This document shows, piece by piece, positions 19,238 through 29,354 of a stretch of 64,000 nucleotides of DNA. How positions within the stretch are numbered: position 1 is the stretch's first letter; each line of letters opens with the position of its first letter. The translations under genes and the position numbers were made by a program. The notes below the pieces were generated by a model that worked only from the letters and a program-made list of their open reading frames with translations, was not told the origin of the DNA and ran no database searches. The stretch spans positions 1-64,000 of the forward strand of contig NZ_KN322982.1 in assembly GCF_000774145.1 (NCBI RefSeq). The letters are read 5' to 3'. The stretch comes from Pseudomonas mediterranea CFBP 5447. GTDB taxonomy: Bacteria > Pseudomonadota > Gammaproteobacteria > Pseudomonadales > Pseudomonadaceae.

Positions 19238-19654
19238 ATGTTTGGGATCAGCTTCACTGAACTGCTGCTCGTCGGCCTCGTCGCCCTGCTGGTGCTGGGC
19301 CCCGAGCGCCTGCCGGGTGCTGCGCGCACCGCCGGACTCTGGATCGGGCGCCTGAAGCGCAGCTTCAATGCGATCAAACAGGAAGTCGAGCGTGAAATCG
19401 GTGCCGACGAGATCCGTCGGCAACTCCACAACGAGCACATCCTGTCCCTGGAGCAGGAGGCGCGGAAAATCCTCGCACCGACCCAGCAGGAGCCGACGCC
19501 GGTCCAGCCCGCGGCCGAACAGGCTACGGCGTCCCCGGTACCGATGGACGAACCCGCGGCGGTAACGGCCGAGCCAGTCAAACCAGTAGAGACAGCCCCA
19601 ACGGCGCCGACACCGGCCCCCAACGATCCCACACAGCCACCGCGAGCATCATGA
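19238..19654 (+). CDS. tatB: Sec-independent protein translocase subunit TatB
   Basis: 138 aa. It begins [30 protein letters not shown], the membrane helix plus the LGPERLP hinge of TatB, followed by an amphipathic helix and an acidic/proline-rich tail. TatB forms the substrate-receptor complex with TatC. Its stop codon overlaps the tatC start by 4 bases (ATGA). Confidence 0.96.
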   Translation: MFGISFTELLLVGLVALLVLGPERLPGAARTAGLWIGRLKRSFNAIKQEVEREIGADEIRRQLHNEHILSLEQEARKILAPTQQEPTPVQPAAEQATASPVPMDEPAAVTAEPVKPVETAPTAPTPAPNDPTQPPRAS

Positions 19655-20445
19655 GCAATATCCCAGAGAACGATCAGCCGATGCCGCTGGTATCGCACCT
19701 CACCGAGTTGCGCACCCGCCTGCTGCGTTGCGTGGCGGCGATTTTCATCATCTTCGCCGGGCTGTTCGCCTTCACCCAGCAGATCTACACCTTCGTCTCC
19801 ACGCCCCTGCGCCAGTATCTGCCGGCGGGCGCGACCATGATCGCCACCGACGTGTCGTCGCCGTTCCTGACCCCGCTGAAGCTGACGATGATGGTCTCGC
19901 TGTTCCTGGCGATCCCGGTGATCCTGCACCAGATCTGGGGCTTCATCGCCCCGGGCCTGTACAAGCATGAAAAACGCGTCGCCGTGCCGTTGCTGGTTTC
20001 CAGCATCCTGCTGTTCTACACCGGCATGGCCTTCGCCTATTTCCTGGTGTTCCCGCTGATCTTCAAGTTCTTCGCCGCCGCCACCCCGGCCGGCGTGGAG
20101 ATGATGACCGACATCACCAGCTACCTGGATTTCGTCATGACGCTGTTCTTCGCCTTCGGCGTGGCGTTCGAAATTCCCGTAGCGGTGGTGTTGCTGGTGT
20201 GGATCGGCGTGGTCGATGTCGCATACCTGAAGAAGATCCGTCCGTACGTGATCATCGGTTGCTTCGTGGTCGGCATGATCCTCACCCCACCGGACATCTT
20301 CTCCCAGACCCTGCTGGCGGTACCGATGTGGTTGCTGTTCGAGATCGGCGTGCTGTTCGGCGGCCTGGTGCGTAAACGTAGCGAAGAGCCGGAAGCTGAA
20401 ACGGCCGACGATCACAACGACCAGCCGCCTGCGACCCAACCGTGA
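19651..20445 (+). CDS. tatC: Sec-independent protein translocase subunit TatC
   Basis: 264 aa with six membrane segments. The TatC signatures are [15 protein letters not shown] at the N-terminus, the [12 protein letters not shown] loop, and TPPDIFSQ in the last periplasmic loop. It recognises the twin-arginine signal peptide. It overlaps tatB upstream and rsmE downstream by 4 bases each, so all three are translationally coupled. Confidence 0.97.
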   Translation: MSNIPENDQPMPLVSHLTELRTRLLRCVAAIFIIFAGLFAFTQQIYTFVSTPLRQYLPAGATMIATDVSSPFLTPLKLTMMVSLFLAIPVILHQIWGFIAPGLYKHEKRVAVPLLVSSILLFYTGMAFAYFLVFPLIFKFFAAATPAGVEMMTDITSYLDFVMTLFFAFGVAFEIPVAVVLLVWIGVVDVAYLKKIRPYVIIGCFVVGMILTPPDIFSQTLLAVPMWLLFEIGVLFGGLVRKRSEEPEAETADDHNDQPPATQP

Positions 20446-21149
20446 ACCTGCTGCTGCTCGAAGAGGCCGATTTCGTTGGTCCTGACCGGGTCGTCCTGAG
20501 CGATCGCCGCCTGACCCATATGCAGGAAGTCCACCGCAGCGCCGTCGGCGACAGCCTGCGGGTCGGGCGCATCGGCGGGCTAATGGGCACGGCCCAGGTA
20601 CGGCGCCTGGAAGCTCGCGAAGCCGAACTGCAAGTGACCCTCGACCAGCCGCCACCGGCCAAGCTGCCGCTGACGCTGGTACTGGCCCTGCCGCGGCCGA
20701 AAATGCTCCGACGGGTGTTCCAGACCATCGCCACCATGGGCGTGCCCCGCGCGGTACTGATCAACAGCTATCGCGTCGAGAAGAGCTTCTGGCAGACACC
20801 CTTCCTTGAGCCCGAGGCCATTCGCGAACAACTGATCCTCGGCCTGGAACAGGCCCGGGACAGTGTGCTGCCGGAGATCGTCATCGAAAAACGCTTCAAG
20901 CCCTTCGTTGAGGATCGCCTGCCGGCCATCGTCAATGGCACCCTGGGCCTGGTCGGCCACCCTGGCGACCACCCGCCCTGCCCACGTGCATTGACGGAAC
21001 CGGTCACGCTGGCGATTGGCCCCGAAGGCGGTTGGATTCCCTACGAGATCGACCTGCTGGGCAAGGCCGGCCTGCAGCCGGTGCAGCTTGGCGAACGAAT
21101 CCTGCGGGTCGAGACCGCCGTTACGGCGTTGCTCGCAAGACTGTTCTGA
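20442..21149 (+). CDS. rsmE: 16S rRNA (uracil(1498)-N(3))-methyltransferase
   Basis: 235-aa SPOUT-class methyltransferase acting on U1498 of 16S rRNA. The N-terminal PUA-like domain ([21 protein letters not shown]) precedes the knotted SAM-binding domain with [17 protein letters not shown] and the closing [19 protein letters not shown]. The GTG start overlaps the tatC stop. Confidence 0.96.
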   Translation: MNLLLLEEADFVGPDRVVLSDRRLTHMQEVHRSAVGDSLRVGRIGGLMGTAQVRRLEAREAELQVTLDQPPPAKLPLTLVLALPRPKMLRRVFQTIATMGVPRAVLINSYRVEKSFWQTPFLEPEAIREQLILGLEQARDSVLPEIVIEKRFKPFVEDRLPAIVNGTLGLVGHPGDHPPCPRALTEPVTLAIGPEGGWIPYEIDLLGKAGLQPVQLGERILRVETAVTALLARLF

Positions 21150-21169
21150 TCCCCTCGCCGCTAACGTCC

Positions 21170-21196
21170 TACAGATTCCGCCCAAGCTGCCGATAT
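21170..21196 (+). promoter_or_regulatory. Predicted sigma28 (FliA) promoter of the chemoreceptor gene
   Basis: TACAGATT (21170-21177), 11 bases, then GCCGATAT (21189-21196). This fits TAAAGTTT-N11-GCCGATAA with 6/8 and 7/8 matches at exact spacing, about 43 bases before the coding start. FliA control of chemoreceptors is well known. Confidence 0.65.
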
Positions 21197-21238
21197 AGCT
21201 CCCCATAAAACCAATTGGTCCCTCAAGGGAGTATCAGC

Positions 21239-23155
21239 ATGTTCCGGTGGTTTGCCCAGGCTCTGGGAAACGTAAGCGTCAATCGCAAACTCGGCTTCGG
21301 CTTCGGCCTGGTGTTGTTTCTCACCTTGATGATCGCCTTCACCGGTTGGTCCGGCTTGGGCAACGTCATCAGTCGGGGCGACAAGCTGGGATTCATTGCC
21401 AGCCTGAACGACTTGAGCAAGGACTTGAGCCTGGCCAGCATCGACTACAACACCACGCGGGGCGAGAAAGGGCCACAACAGGTCAACGAGCTGCTGGGCA
21501 AGCTTGAGGCCGGGCTGAAGACGGCTCGCCAGTTGCTCGAACAGCCGGCCGATGTGGCCATGATCGACAAGCAACTGGCCGCCGTGGTCGAGTACAAAAG
21601 CGCCTTTGCCGAAATGACCCGCGCCACCGTCAACCGCGAAGATGCTCGCAGCAAACTCGGCGCCAGCGCCGACAACGCCGTGGCCCGAGTGGCCGAGGTG
21701 GAAAAGTCACTGTTGCAAGGCGGCGACGTCACCCTGTTCAACAGCGTGGTGACCCTGAGCAGAGCGGTCCAGCAAGCGCGTTACCAGGTTCGGGGCTATA
21801 CCTACAGCGGCAAGAGCGAAGCTCAGCAGCCGGCCCTCGAGGCTATCGATGCAGTGCTCAAGCTGCTGGCACGCCTGCCGGACCAACTGCCCCAGGAACA
21901 TGCCGTCAACCTGCAACAGGCCAGCGATTCGTTCAATCTGTACCGCGCGGCGGTCGCGCAGTTCCGTGACTCGCAGATCGAGAACGGTGCCGCCCTCCAG
22001 CGTATGACCGAGCAAGGCCAGCTGCTGATCGACTCCAACCAGAAGCTGACCGTGTCCCAGACAGCCAAGCGTGACCACGACGTTGCCCAGGCCAAGACCG
22101 TCCTGATCGCTGCCGCCGCGCTGGCATTGTTGTTCGGCGTGATTGCCGCCCTGCTCATCACCCGGCAGATCGTCGTCCCGCTCGGCCAGACCCTGCAGGT
22201 CGCCGAACGGGTAGCCTCCGGCGACTTGAGCCACAACCTGACCTCCGACCGTCGCGACGAAATGGGCCAACTGCAACGTGCCATGCAAAGCATGACCGTG
22301 AGCCTGCGGCAGTTGATCGGAGGTATCGGCGAAGGCGTCACCCAAATCGCCAGCGCCGCCGAACAGCTTTCAGCCGTAACCGAGCAGACCAGCGCCGGGG
22401 TCAGCAGCCAGAAGGTCGAGACCGATCAGGTCGCCACCGCCATGCACGAAATGACCGCCACGGTGCAGGATGTCGCGCGCAACGCCGAGGAAGCTTCCGA
22501 GGCCGCCGTTGCCGCCGACCAGCAAGCCCGCGAGGGTGAGCGAGTGGTGGGCGAAGCCATCGCCCAGATCGAGCGGCTGGCCAACGAAGTCGGCAACTCC
22601 ACCGCCGCCATGGGTGACTTGAAGCGCGAGAGCGACAAGATCGGCAGCGTCCTGGATGTGATCAAGTCTGTCGCCCAGCAAACCAACCTGCTGGCGCTCA
22701 ACGCCGCCATCGAAGCCGCCCGCGCCGGTGAGGCCGGGCGTGGTTTCGCCGTGGTTGCCGATGAGGTCCGCAGCCTGGCCCAACGCACTCAGAAATCCAC
22801 CGAAGAGATCGAAGAACTCATCCTCGGGCTGCAAAGCGGAACTGAAAAGGTCGCGAGCATCATGGACAGCAGCCGCGGCCTGACCGACAGCAGCGTCGAA
22901 CTCACCCGCCGGGCCGGAAGCTCCCTGGAAAACATCACCCGCACGGTCTCGGCCATCCAATCGATGAACCAGCAGATCGCCGCTGCGGCCGAGCAGCAGA
23001 GCGCCACCGCCGAAGAGATCAACCGCAGCGTATTGAACGTGCGCGACGTCTCCGAACAGACCTCCGCCGCCAGCGAAGAAACCGCCGCCTCCAGCGCCGA
23101 ACTGGCACGTCTCGGTGTGCATTTGCAGACGTTGGTGGGGCGGTTCAAGGTCTAG
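21239..23155 (+). CDS. Methyl-accepting chemotaxis protein with helical bimodular (HBM-like) sensor
   Basis: 638 aa transmembrane chemoreceptor. Membrane segment 1 lies at about 18-38 and segment 2 at about 290-312 ([22 protein letters not shown]). The roughly 250-residue periplasmic domain between them is entirely helical in character and of the size of HBM domains (as in McpS). A HAMP domain follows ([22 protein letters not shown]), then a long signalling coiled coil with the conserved hairpin tip [25 protein letters not shown]. The start ATG 21239 ([19 protein letters not shown]) has AGGGAG upstream, better than the in-frame ATG 21215. The ligand cannot be read from the sequence. No CheR-binding pentapeptide is seen at the C-terminus. 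Confidence 0.93.
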   Translation: MFRWFAQALGNVSVNRKLGFGFGLVLFLTLMIAFTGWSGLGNVISRGDKLGFIASLNDLSKDLSLASIDYNTTRGEKGPQQVNELLGKLEAGLKTARQLLEQPADVAMIDKQLAAVVEYKSAFAEMTRATVNREDARSKLGASADNAVARVAEVEKSLLQGGDVTLFNSVVTLSRAVQQARYQVRGYTYSGKSEAQQPALEAIDAVLKLLARLPDQLPQEHAVNLQQASDSFNLYRAAVAQFRDSQIENGAALQRMTEQGQLLIDSNQKLTVSQTAKRDHDVAQAKTVLIAAAALALLFGVIAALLITRQIVVPLGQTLQVAERVASGDLSHNLTSDRRDEMGQLQRAMQSMTVSLRQLIGGIGEGVTQIASAAEQLSAVTEQTSAGVSSQKVETDQVATAMHEMTATVQDVARNAEEASEAAVAADQQAREGERVVGEAIAQIERLANEVGNSTAAMGDLKRESDKIGSVLDVIKSVAQQTNLLALNAAIEAARAGEAGRGFAVVADEVRSLAQRTQKSTEEIEELILGLQSGTEKVASIMDSSRGLTDSSVELTRRAGSSLENITRTVSAIQSMNQQIAAAAEQQSATAEEINRSVLNVRDVSEQTSAASEETAASSAELARLGVHLQTLVGRFKV

Positions 23156-23173
23156 AGAGACATAATCCTTCCC

Positions 23174-23369
23174 CTGTGGGAGCTGAGCTTGCTCGCGATG
23201 AAGTCGACGCGGTCCCTCTGCAAGATCGCGTTATCGTTCATCGCGGGCAAGCCTTGCTCCCACAGACAACACCGTCCCTTGTGGGAGCGAGCCTGCTCGT
23301 GATGAAAGCGCCGCGGTTCTTCTGTCAGACCGCGTTATCGTTCATCGCGAGCAGGCTCGCTCCCACAGG
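23174..23369. repeat. Two tandem REP pairs
   Basis: Two successive inverted pairs, 23174-23265 and 23280-23369, of the GGGAGCGAGCCTGCTCGC family. Some arms are diverged (GGAGCTGAGCTTGCTCGC and GCGGGCAAGCCTTGCTCCC). They fill the first part of the 558-base space after the chemoreceptor gene. Confidence 0.8.
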
Positions 23370-23460
23370 GTTGGGTGCTGTTGTGGGAGAGTTGAGCAAG
23401 GCTACATCGTCTTGCGCCATTGCCTACAACTGCGCCAGAATCCGCCGGCTTGTGCGCTTG

Positions 23461-23713
23461 GGGTCTGGGTCCTATCGTTTGCGGGTCGCTGTCGGTTCAG
23501 CGATCGGGTTTAGCAGCTCGGACAATCCTAGACGTACAGTTCTCCACATTCGTGTTCAGACTTCAGTGTCTACACGTCTATGTCATGGCGGTTGTGCGTG
23601 GGAGACCTCAGGGTCTGCCGGGTTCTAGGGGCCGGTCTGCTAACCCGCGTACAGTCGCCACCTTTTTGTTTAGCAGCGAATTCTGGCGGCTCCATTACCC
23701 TAGGAGCGTCACC
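23461..23713 (+). promoter_or_regulatory. Putative structured mRNA leader of the DUF6124-like gene
   Basis: The 250 bases before the small gene contain several self-complementary blocks. They are: a hairpin CGCTG/CAGCG (23487-23502); a long-range pair CGGGTTTAGCAG (23505-23516) with CTGCTAACCCG (23637-23647); a hairpin AGACC/GGTCT (23603-23616); and a hairpin GTCGCCA/TGGCGGC (23654-23690). The loop of that last hairpin holds a second TTTAGCAG (23669-23676) that could compete for the same partner. CTAGGG (23625-23630) can pair with CCCTAG (23698-23703), touching the AGGAG ribosome-binding site at 23702-23706. No long reading frame with Pseudomonas-like coding properties is present. This is inference from inspection only, with no folding computation. 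Confidence 0.5.
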
Positions 23714-24076
23714 ATGTTCAAGATCACACCCAACCCTCCGGAAACGGCCCCCGCCTCTTCCTACACCGGCCTCGACCCCGAAAAATTCCAGGAAGCCACC
23801 GAGCGGACATTGGATTTCTACCTGAAACCGAAACACCCGGAACCCGAGAAAGCGCCGCCCCCTGGCCAGCTCTTCACCATTGTGGACGATATCGACACCG
23901 AGTGTCTGTTGGCCAACCTCAGCGAGACCCTGGCTTCGGCCAACGTCATGGCCAGCGACCTGGCGTTCGAGCTGGATGGCCCGCGGCGGCATTTTGCCTT
24001 GGGTCTTCAGCAGTTGATCGAGTTGAGTGGTTTGCTGGCGAATCGGGCGCTGGATCGGGTCGACCCCAGGCCATAG
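23714..24076 (+). CDS. Small DUF6124/DUF3077-like protein of unknown function
   Basis: 120 aa. It begins MFKITPNPPETAPASSYTGL and contains the pattern common to these small Pseudomonas proteins: a Pro-rich start, EATERTLDFYLKP, then a four-helix-like region DTECLLANLSETLASANVMASDLAFELDGPRR ending in LANRALDRVDP. I assign the family from memory of this pattern; the family is reported in multiple copies per genome in fluorescent pseudomonads and has no known function. There is no signal peptide or membrane segment. ATG 23714 has AGGAG seven bases upstream. A longer frame from 23420 runs through the leader and is not believed to be coding. Confidence 0.8.
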   Translation: MFKITPNPPETAPASSYTGLDPEKFQEATERTLDFYLKPKHPEPEKAPPPGQLFTIVDDIDTECLLANLSETLASANVMASDLAFELDGPRRHFALGLQQLIELSGLLANRALDRVDPRP

Positions 24077-24088
24077 CCGGACGATAAC

Positions 24089-24193
24089 CTGTGGCGAGGG
24101 AGCTTGCTCCCGCTTGGGCGCGAAGCGGCCATCGGCGGCGCACAGGCTTGCGACTGCTTCGCAGCCGAGCGGGAGCAAGCTCCCTCGCCACAG
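24089..24193. repeat. Long inverted repeat with 26-base perfect arms
   Basis: Arms 24089-24114 and 24168-24193 are exact reverse complements, built on GTGGCGAGGGAGCTTGCTCCC. The same unit recurs at 42464-42559 and, with GGGGATTCATCCCC in the middle, at 30439-30554. It is a REP family distinct from GAGCGAGCCTGCTCGC. It lies between the small gene and the terminator of opgH. Confidence 0.85.
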
Positions 24194-24217
24194 GGGTGGT
24201 GTTCACAGACACCCAAC

Positions 24218-24255
24218 AAAAAGCCCCGCTTCCTTTTGGGAAAGCGGGGCTTTTT
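24218..24255. terminator. Bidirectional rho-independent terminator, opgH / DUF6124 gene
   Basis: AAAAAGCCCCGCTT (24218-24231) pairs with AAGCGGGGCTTTTT (24242-24255) around CCTTTTGGGA. It stands 5 bases beyond the opgH stop on the - strand. It can also stop transcripts from the small gene on the + strand. Confidence 0.92.
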
Positions 24256-24260
24256 GTACA

Positions 24261-26831
24261 TCAGGCTACTTGAATCTGTGCACTCACCGGCTGAAGCGGT
24301 AGCAGCGGTGCATGGGGATCGGCCTTGACCGATGCACGCCATGCCGCCAGCCATTCGGGATGGCTTTCGCTCCAGATCTGCTCATGCAGTCGGGACAGAG
24401 CCACCGGATCGCTCAGCAGCGCCAGTCGCTCGCCGTTGTTGAGCCCGGCCGGGCCGACCTTCAACGCATGACGAACGCGTTCGACCCGCAGCCATTCGAT
24501 CGGCTCGGCCTGGCGGTGCCGGGATGTCGCCAACGCATACGCCAGGGCGTTTTGCTGAGGGTCGACCACCGCGCGAATGAAGCCGTCGTTCAACGCATGC
24601 CAACGGTTCTCGTGGGTGTACTGGTCGGTCGACACCAGCTCTTGTGGTGGCGCGTATTCCTCAGGGATCAGGAACAGGCTTTCATCACGGGACTTCAAGC
24701 CCAGGCCGACACGGCTGGAGATCACCGACACCGGGATCGACAGCATCAGCGAACCGACGATCGGCACCAGCCACCACAGGAAGCTCGGGTTCAACCAGAT
24801 CACCAGCAGTGCCCAGAAGAAGCCCAGCAGGGTCTGTGGACCGTGACGCTTGACCGCTTCGCTCCAGGGCGTCGAGTCGTCGTCACGTTGCGGCGAGTTC
24901 CAGGTGGCGGCCCAGCCCAGGAACGCGGCAAGCACGAAACGGGTGTGGAAAATCATCCGCACCGGCGCCAGCAACATGGAGAACAACATCTCCAGCAGCA
25001 TCGACACCGTTACCTTGAACTTGCCACCAAACTCCTTCGCACCCTTGGCCCAGATCAGGATGACGCTCAACAGCTTGGGCAGGAACAGCAGCACGATGGT
25101 GGTGGAGAACAGGGCGATGGCCTTCTCCGGATGCCATTGCGGCCAGAGCGGATACAGCTGGCGCGGCTCGAGGAAGTATTGCGGCTCCATCAGCGTGTTC
25201 ACCGCCAGCAGCGCGGTGGACAGCACCAGGAAGAAGAACCACAAGGGTGCCGACAGGTAGGACATCACCCCGGTCAGGAACACCGCGCGGTGCACCGGAT
25301 GCATGCCCTTGACCAGGAACAGCCGGAAGTTCATCAGGTTGCCGTGGCACCAGCGCCGGTCACGCTTGAGTTCGTCCAGCAGGTTCGGCGGCAACTCTTC
25401 GTAGCTGCCCGGCAGGTCATAGGCAATCCACACGCCCCAGCCGGCACGGCGCATCAGCGCGGCCTCGACGAAGTCGTGGGACAGGATCGCACCGGCGAAC
25501 GCGCCTTTACCGGGCAGCGGCGCCAGGGCGCAGTGCTCGATGAACGGCTTCATGCGGATGATCGCGTTGTGGCCCCAGTAGTGGGATTCCCCCAACTGCC
25601 AGAAGTGCAGGCCGGCGGTGAACAACGGACCGTACACCCGGGTAGCGAACTGCTGCATGCGCGCATACAGCGTGTCCATGCCCGAAGCCTTTGGCGCGGT
25701 CTGGATGATCCCCGCGTCCGGCGTGGCTTCCATCAGGCGTACCAGGCTGGTCAGGCATTCGCCGCTCATGACGCTGTCGGCGTCGAGCACGACCATGTAC
25801 TTGTAGTCGCTGCCCCAACGGCGGCAGAAGTCGTCGAGGTTGCCGCTCTTGCGCTTCACGCGACGACGGCGGCGGCGATAGAAGATCTTGCCCAGGCCGC
25901 CAGCTTCGCGGCAGACGTCCAGCCAGGCCTGCTGTTCGGCGACGCAGATATCGGTCTCGTTACTGTCGCTGAGCACGAAGAAGTCGAAACGATCCAGATC
26001 ACCCGTGGCCTTCACCGACTCGAAAGTCGCGCGCAAGCCGGCGAACACCCGGGGTACGTCTTCGTTGCAGATCGGCATCACCAGTGCGGTACGGGCGTCC
26101 TTGGGAATCGGCTCGTTGCCGGCGCTGGCGCCGGAAATGCGGTACTTGTCGTGACCGGTGAGCAGTTCCAGGAAGCCCATCAGCGCGGTCCAGAAACCGG
26201 CCGAAACCCAGCAGAACAGGATCCCGAACATGATCAGGATGCTGGTTTGCAGGGCATACGGCAGCACTTGCGTGGCGGTCTGCAGCAATGGCTGGTGCAG
26301 GACTTCATCCAGGTCCACGAGCGACCAGCCCTGGTACGGCATGATGCCTTTCATGTACCAGCCGGCGACGATGGTCTGGCCGAGCATGAGGATCAGCAGG
26401 ATATAGCGGCGGATCGAGCCCACGGTTCGCCAGCGCGCATGGGGCAGCACCCGCTCGTCCTTGGGCGGCTTCGGCGGGTTGGTGCGGCCGGTCATCCGGC
26501 GCCAGGCGCGCACCAGGATGTTGGTGCGCCAGGGCTCCGGCACGACTTTGGTCCGACGAATCGGCGGCGTGGCTTTCAGCCGCACGCGACCGCTGGAGTC
26601 GAGCCCCAGCATCTCTGCATCTTCGAGCTCTTCGGCAGTGCTCAGGACCAGGCGACGACCCACCGAGGCCTGCGCCGCCTCGGTGGGACCGTCGAAGGTC
26701 GAAGACGAAAGACGTTCATGCAATTCGCTGAAGGACTTGCAGCCCGCCAACTCGGCGCGCTGCTGGTCGGTCATTGGCAAATGGGCCAGATATTCGCTGA
26801 GCGTCTCTGGCGGTACTGGCGTATTACTCAT
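24261..26831 (-). CDS. opgH: Glucans biosynthesis glucosyltransferase H
   Basis: 856-aa inner-membrane family 2 glycosyltransferase that polymerises glucose from UDP-glucose for osmoregulated periplasmic glucans. There are two N-terminal membrane helices (about 145-165 and 195-220). A cytoplasmic GT2 domain follows, with [14 protein letters not shown] near residue 348 and the processive-enzyme motif RDRRW near 494. A cluster of C-terminal membrane helices runs from about 510 to 690. ATG 26831 overlaps the opgG stop by 8 bases; the pair is an operon. Confidence 0.97.
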   Translation of the reverse strand: MSNTPVPPETLSEYLAHLPMTDQQRAELAGCKSFSELHERLSSSTFDGPTEAAQASVGRRLVLSTAEELEDAEMLGLDSSGRVRLKATPPIRRTKVVPEPWRTNILVRAWRRMTGRTNPPKPPKDERVLPHARWRTVGSIRRYILLILMLGQTIVAGWYMKGIMPYQGWSLVDLDEVLHQPLLQTATQVLPYALQTSILIMFGILFCWVSAGFWTALMGFLELLTGHDKYRISGASAGNEPIPKDARTALVMPICNEDVPRVFAGLRATFESVKATGDLDRFDFFVLSDSNETDICVAEQQAWLDVCREAGGLGKIFYRRRRRRVKRKSGNLDDFCRRWGSDYKYMVVLDADSVMSGECLTSLVRLMEATPDAGIIQTAPKASGMDTLYARMQQFATRVYGPLFTAGLHFWQLGESHYWGHNAIIRMKPFIEHCALAPLPGKGAFAGAILSHDFVEAALMRRAGWGVWIAYDLPGSYEELPPNLLDELKRDRRWCHGNLMNFRLFLVKGMHPVHRAVFLTGVMSYLSAPLWFFFLVLSTALLAVNTLMEPQYFLEPRQLYPLWPQWHPEKAIALFSTTIVLLFLPKLLSVILIWAKGAKEFGGKFKVTVSMLLEMLFSMLLAPVRMIFHTRFVLAAFLGWAATWNSPQRDDDSTPWSEAVKRHGPQTLLGFFWALLVIWLNPSFLWWLVPIVGSLMLSIPVSVISSRVGLGLKSRDESLFLIPEEYAPPQELVSTDQYTHENRWHALNDGFIRAVVDPQQNALAYALATSRHRQAEPIEWLRVERVRHALKVGPAGLNNGERLALLSDPVALSRLHEQIWSESHPEWLAAWRASVKADPHAPLLPLQPVSAQIQVA

Positions 26832-28596
26832 CGGCTGGCAACTGGTAGCTCCAGGTCTCGGTCAGGACTTGTTCAGTCGGTTCCGGTTCCTGCGGGGTTG
26901 GGGTCGCCTCAGCAGCGTCGGATGCCTTGACGGCCTTGGCTTCTTCTTTGGCTTGTTCTTTTGCTTTTTCTGCTTCTTTTTCGCCTTGTTGCTTGGCGAT
27001 CTTGTCGGCCTTGGCCAAGGTGGCGGTCACGGAGTGCGACGCGGCCGGCGCTTCGACAGGCGTCAACGGACGGACCAGCGCCGCGCGCATTTCGGTGGAC
27101 TGCTTCGCATCCTTGATCTTCAAGCGCAAGGTCAGGCGCCAGCCCTTGGTTTCAGGGTTGTAGCGCACACTGTTTTCGACGACCTCGGCGTTATCGCCGA
27201 CGCTCACCTGGCTACGCACCTCGGCGTCTTCGGGCAGTGCCTGCAGGGACGGGCCTTCGAAATCCACCAGGTAGGCGACGCTGCCGTCCGGCTGGCGAAT
27301 CAGGTTGGACTGCTTCACGTCACCGGTGGAACGCAGGGTCTGCTTGACCCAGGCGCTGTCAGGCGAGTGCAGGCTGGCTTCGTCGAGGGTCCAGTGCAGG
27401 CGGTAGCCGAAGTCCAGCGGCTGGCCGGGCTCAGGCAGTTTTTCCGGGCTCCAGAAGGCAACGATGTTGTCGTTGGTTTCGTCGGCGGTCGGGATTTCCA
27501 CCAGATCGACAGAACCCTTGCCCCAGTCGCCTTTCGGTTCGATCCAGGCGCTCGGACGCTTGTCGTAGCGGTCGTCCAGGTCTTCGTAGTGACTGAAGTC
27601 ACGACCACGTTGCAGCAAGCCGAAACCACGTGGGTTTTCCACCGAGAAATTGCTCACGGCCAGGTGTTTCGGGTTGTTCAGCGGACGCCAGATCCACTCG
27701 CCGTTACCGGCATGGATCGACAGGCCGCTGGAATCGTGCAGCTCGCGGCGGTAGTTCAGCACCTTGGACGGCTGGTTCGCGCCGAACAGGAACATGCTGG
27801 TCAGCGGGGCGACGCCCAGCTTGTTGACGCGGTCGCGCAGGAACATGCGTGCCTTCACGTCGACGACAGTGTCGGTGCCCGGACGCAGGGTCAGGCGGTA
27901 GGCACCGGTGGCCCGAGGCGAATCCAGCAGGGCGAAGATCACCAGGTGCTTGTCGGTCGGTTTCGGGCGTTGGATCCAGAACTCGCGGAACCGCGGAAAT
28001 TCTTCACCGGATGGCAATGCGGTATCGATCGCCATGCCGCGGGCGGACAAGCCGTAAGTCTGGCCCTTGCCGATGACGCGGAAATAGCTCGCGCCCAGCA
28101 TGGTCATGATTTCGTCCTGCTTGTCGGCCTTGTTGATCGGGTACAGCACGCGGAAACCCGCGTAGCCCAACTGCTCGGTCGCCTTGGGGTCGAACTGCAC
28201 GTCGCCGAAGTCGAAGCGCGTCGGGTCGTACTTGATTTCTTCGACGTTGGTCGCGGTGATTTCGTTGATTTTCACCGGCGTATCGAAGTGCATGCCCTGG
28301 TGATAGAACGACAGCCGGAACGGCGTCTTCTGGTCGGCCCATTCGGCTTTTTCGGTGCGGAAACGGATTTTTTGATAGTCGCCGAATTTCATGTCGCGAA
28401 ATTCGTTGGGCAGATTGCTGCGCGGGGCTTCGAATTTTTGCCCGGCCAGTTCTTTAGCCTTCGCCGATACATCATCCAGGCTGAATGCCCACAGTTGGCC
28501 CGCACCGAGCAGGCACAGCAGCGCCGAGCCCGCTACCAGAGCGTTTCGAAACCGTTTGGCAGACATTTTTGGTGCATTACAGGGACTAACAATCAC
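26824..28596 (-). CDS. opgG: Glucans biosynthesis protein G (periplasmic)
   Basis: Periplasmic protein required for building and branching osmoregulated periplasmic glucans. 590 aa from GTG 28596 ([18 protein letters not shown]). I favour this start because GAGG stands 7 bases upstream and it gives a normal signal peptide, [21 protein letters not shown], with cleavage near residue 35. A frame extending to 28731 exists but adds 45 non-family residues. Family features include [25 protein letters not shown] and [30 protein letters not shown]. The C-terminus carries an unusual Lys/Ala/Glu-rich tail (about 535-575). Confidence 0.95.
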   Translation of the reverse strand: MIVSPCNAPKMSAKRFRNALVAGSALLCLLGAGQLWAFSLDDVSAKAKELAGQKFEAPRSNLPNEFRDMKFGDYQKIRFRTEKAEWADQKTPFRLSFYHQGMHFDTPVKINEITATNVEEIKYDPTRFDFGDVQFDPKATEQLGYAGFRVLYPINKADKQDEIMTMLGASYFRVIGKGQTYGLSARGMAIDTALPSGEEFPRFREFWIQRPKPTDKHLVIFALLDSPRATGAYRLTLRPGTDTVVDVKARMFLRDRVNKLGVAPLTSMFLFGANQPSKVLNYRRELHDSSGLSIHAGNGEWIWRPLNNPKHLAVSNFSVENPRGFGLLQRGRDFSHYEDLDDRYDKRPSAWIEPKGDWGKGSVDLVEIPTADETNDNIVAFWSPEKLPEPGQPLDFGYRLHWTLDEASLHSPDSAWVKQTLRSTGDVKQSNLIRQPDGSVAYLVDFEGPSLQALPEDAEVRSQVSVGDNAEVVENSVRYNPETKGWRLTLRLKIKDAKQSTEMRAALVRPLTPVEAPAASHSVTATLAKADKIAKQQGEKEAEKAKEQAKEEAKAVKASDAAEATPTPQEPEPTEQVLTETWSYQLPADE

Positions 28597-28916
28597 GAGC
28601 AACCCTCGCCGAAAACAGATCAAAAAACCAACGGCCAGATAAAGTATCCGCTTGGTAACGGCATTGAAAAACCGACCTTGCGGAGCACCCTTGCCAAGTT
28701 GGCGAGCATTGTTCCGACTCCGATGGGACAAAATGATTCCCCAAACGGCTCAGGACAAGTCTCTACCTAAGTCAAATGGACCAGCGAACGCCGATCCCCC
28801 GTAGCGCGCGATTATCTAGCAGGCCGCGTGACAACGCATCAGGGGCAACGAAGTATTTATCGAGAAAACTCCCTGTTTAACCTCGAAACAGAACCGAAAA
28901 GGTGTTTCAAACGCTT
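28597..28916. other. Intergenic space upstream of opgG
   Basis: 320 bases between opgG and dtd, both on the - strand. The region nearest opgG is AT-richer and should hold its promoter, but I find no convincing -35/-10 pair, palindrome or REP element. It contains a small inverted repeat GCCAAGTTGGC near 28698 and no gene. Confidence 0.5.
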
Positions 28917-29354
28917 TCAGACCTGTAACAGAAAGGTTACCGGGCCATCATTGACCAAATGCACTTGCATGTCGGCGCCGAATCTACCTGATGCCACAGT
29001 GCCATGCACCTCTTTCGCTTGACCGACCAGATAGCTGAAGAGTTCCTCTCCCAACGCCGGAGGCGCGGCCGTCGAAAAACTCGGGCGCAAGCCGCTTTTG
29101 GTGTCCGCCGCCAAGGTGAATTGTGACACCAGCAACAAACCACCCCCGACGTCCGCCAGGGACAGGTTCATCTTGCCGTCGGCGTCACTGAACACCCTGT
29201 AGTTAAGCAGCTTGTGCAGCAGCTTGTCGGCGCTGGCGCGGGTATCCTCGGGTTCGACCGCCACCAGGACCAGCAAACCCTGGTCCACGGCCCCCACGAT
29301 ATCGCCCGCGACCTCGACCCGGGCGCCACGGACCCGCTGCAACAGCCCCTTCAT
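28917..29354 (-). CDS. dtd: D-aminoacyl-tRNA deacylase
   Basis: 145 aa. It removes D-amino acids (and glycine) mischarged onto tRNAs. The family motifs are [15 protein letters not shown] at the start, the catalytic [12 protein letters not shown] stretch near residue 80, and the Gly-cis-Pro segment NDGPVTFLL at the C-terminus. The start overlaps the pip stop by 4 bases (ATGA), giving a pip-dtd pair. Confidence 0.97.
   Translation of the reverse strand: MKGLLQRVRGARVEVAGDIVGAVDQGLLVLVAVEPEDTRASADKLLHKLLNYRVFSDADGKMNLSLADVGGGLLLVSQFTLAADTKSGLRPSFSTAAPPALGEELFSYLVGQAKEVHGTVASGRFGADMQVHLVNDGPVTFLLQV

Noticed and set aside
23420..23440. Promoter of the DUF6124-like gene
   Set aside because: No -35/-10 pair convincing enough; the start of the leader transcript is therefore unknown.
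23176..23628. 150-aa open frame starting in the REP region before the DUF6124-like gene
   Set aside because: Encoded by REP sequence and the structured leader; composition is not like a Pseudomonas gene and there is no ribosome-binding site.
23420..23713. N-terminal extension of the DUF6124-like protein
   Set aside because: Would translate the leader into unrelated sequence; ATG 23714 has a proper AGGAG and gives the family start MFKITPNPP.
24312..26930. 872-aa open frame on the + strand opposite opgH
   Set aside because: Antisense shadow with His/Gln/Arg-rich low-complexity product; opgH shows all its catalytic motifs.
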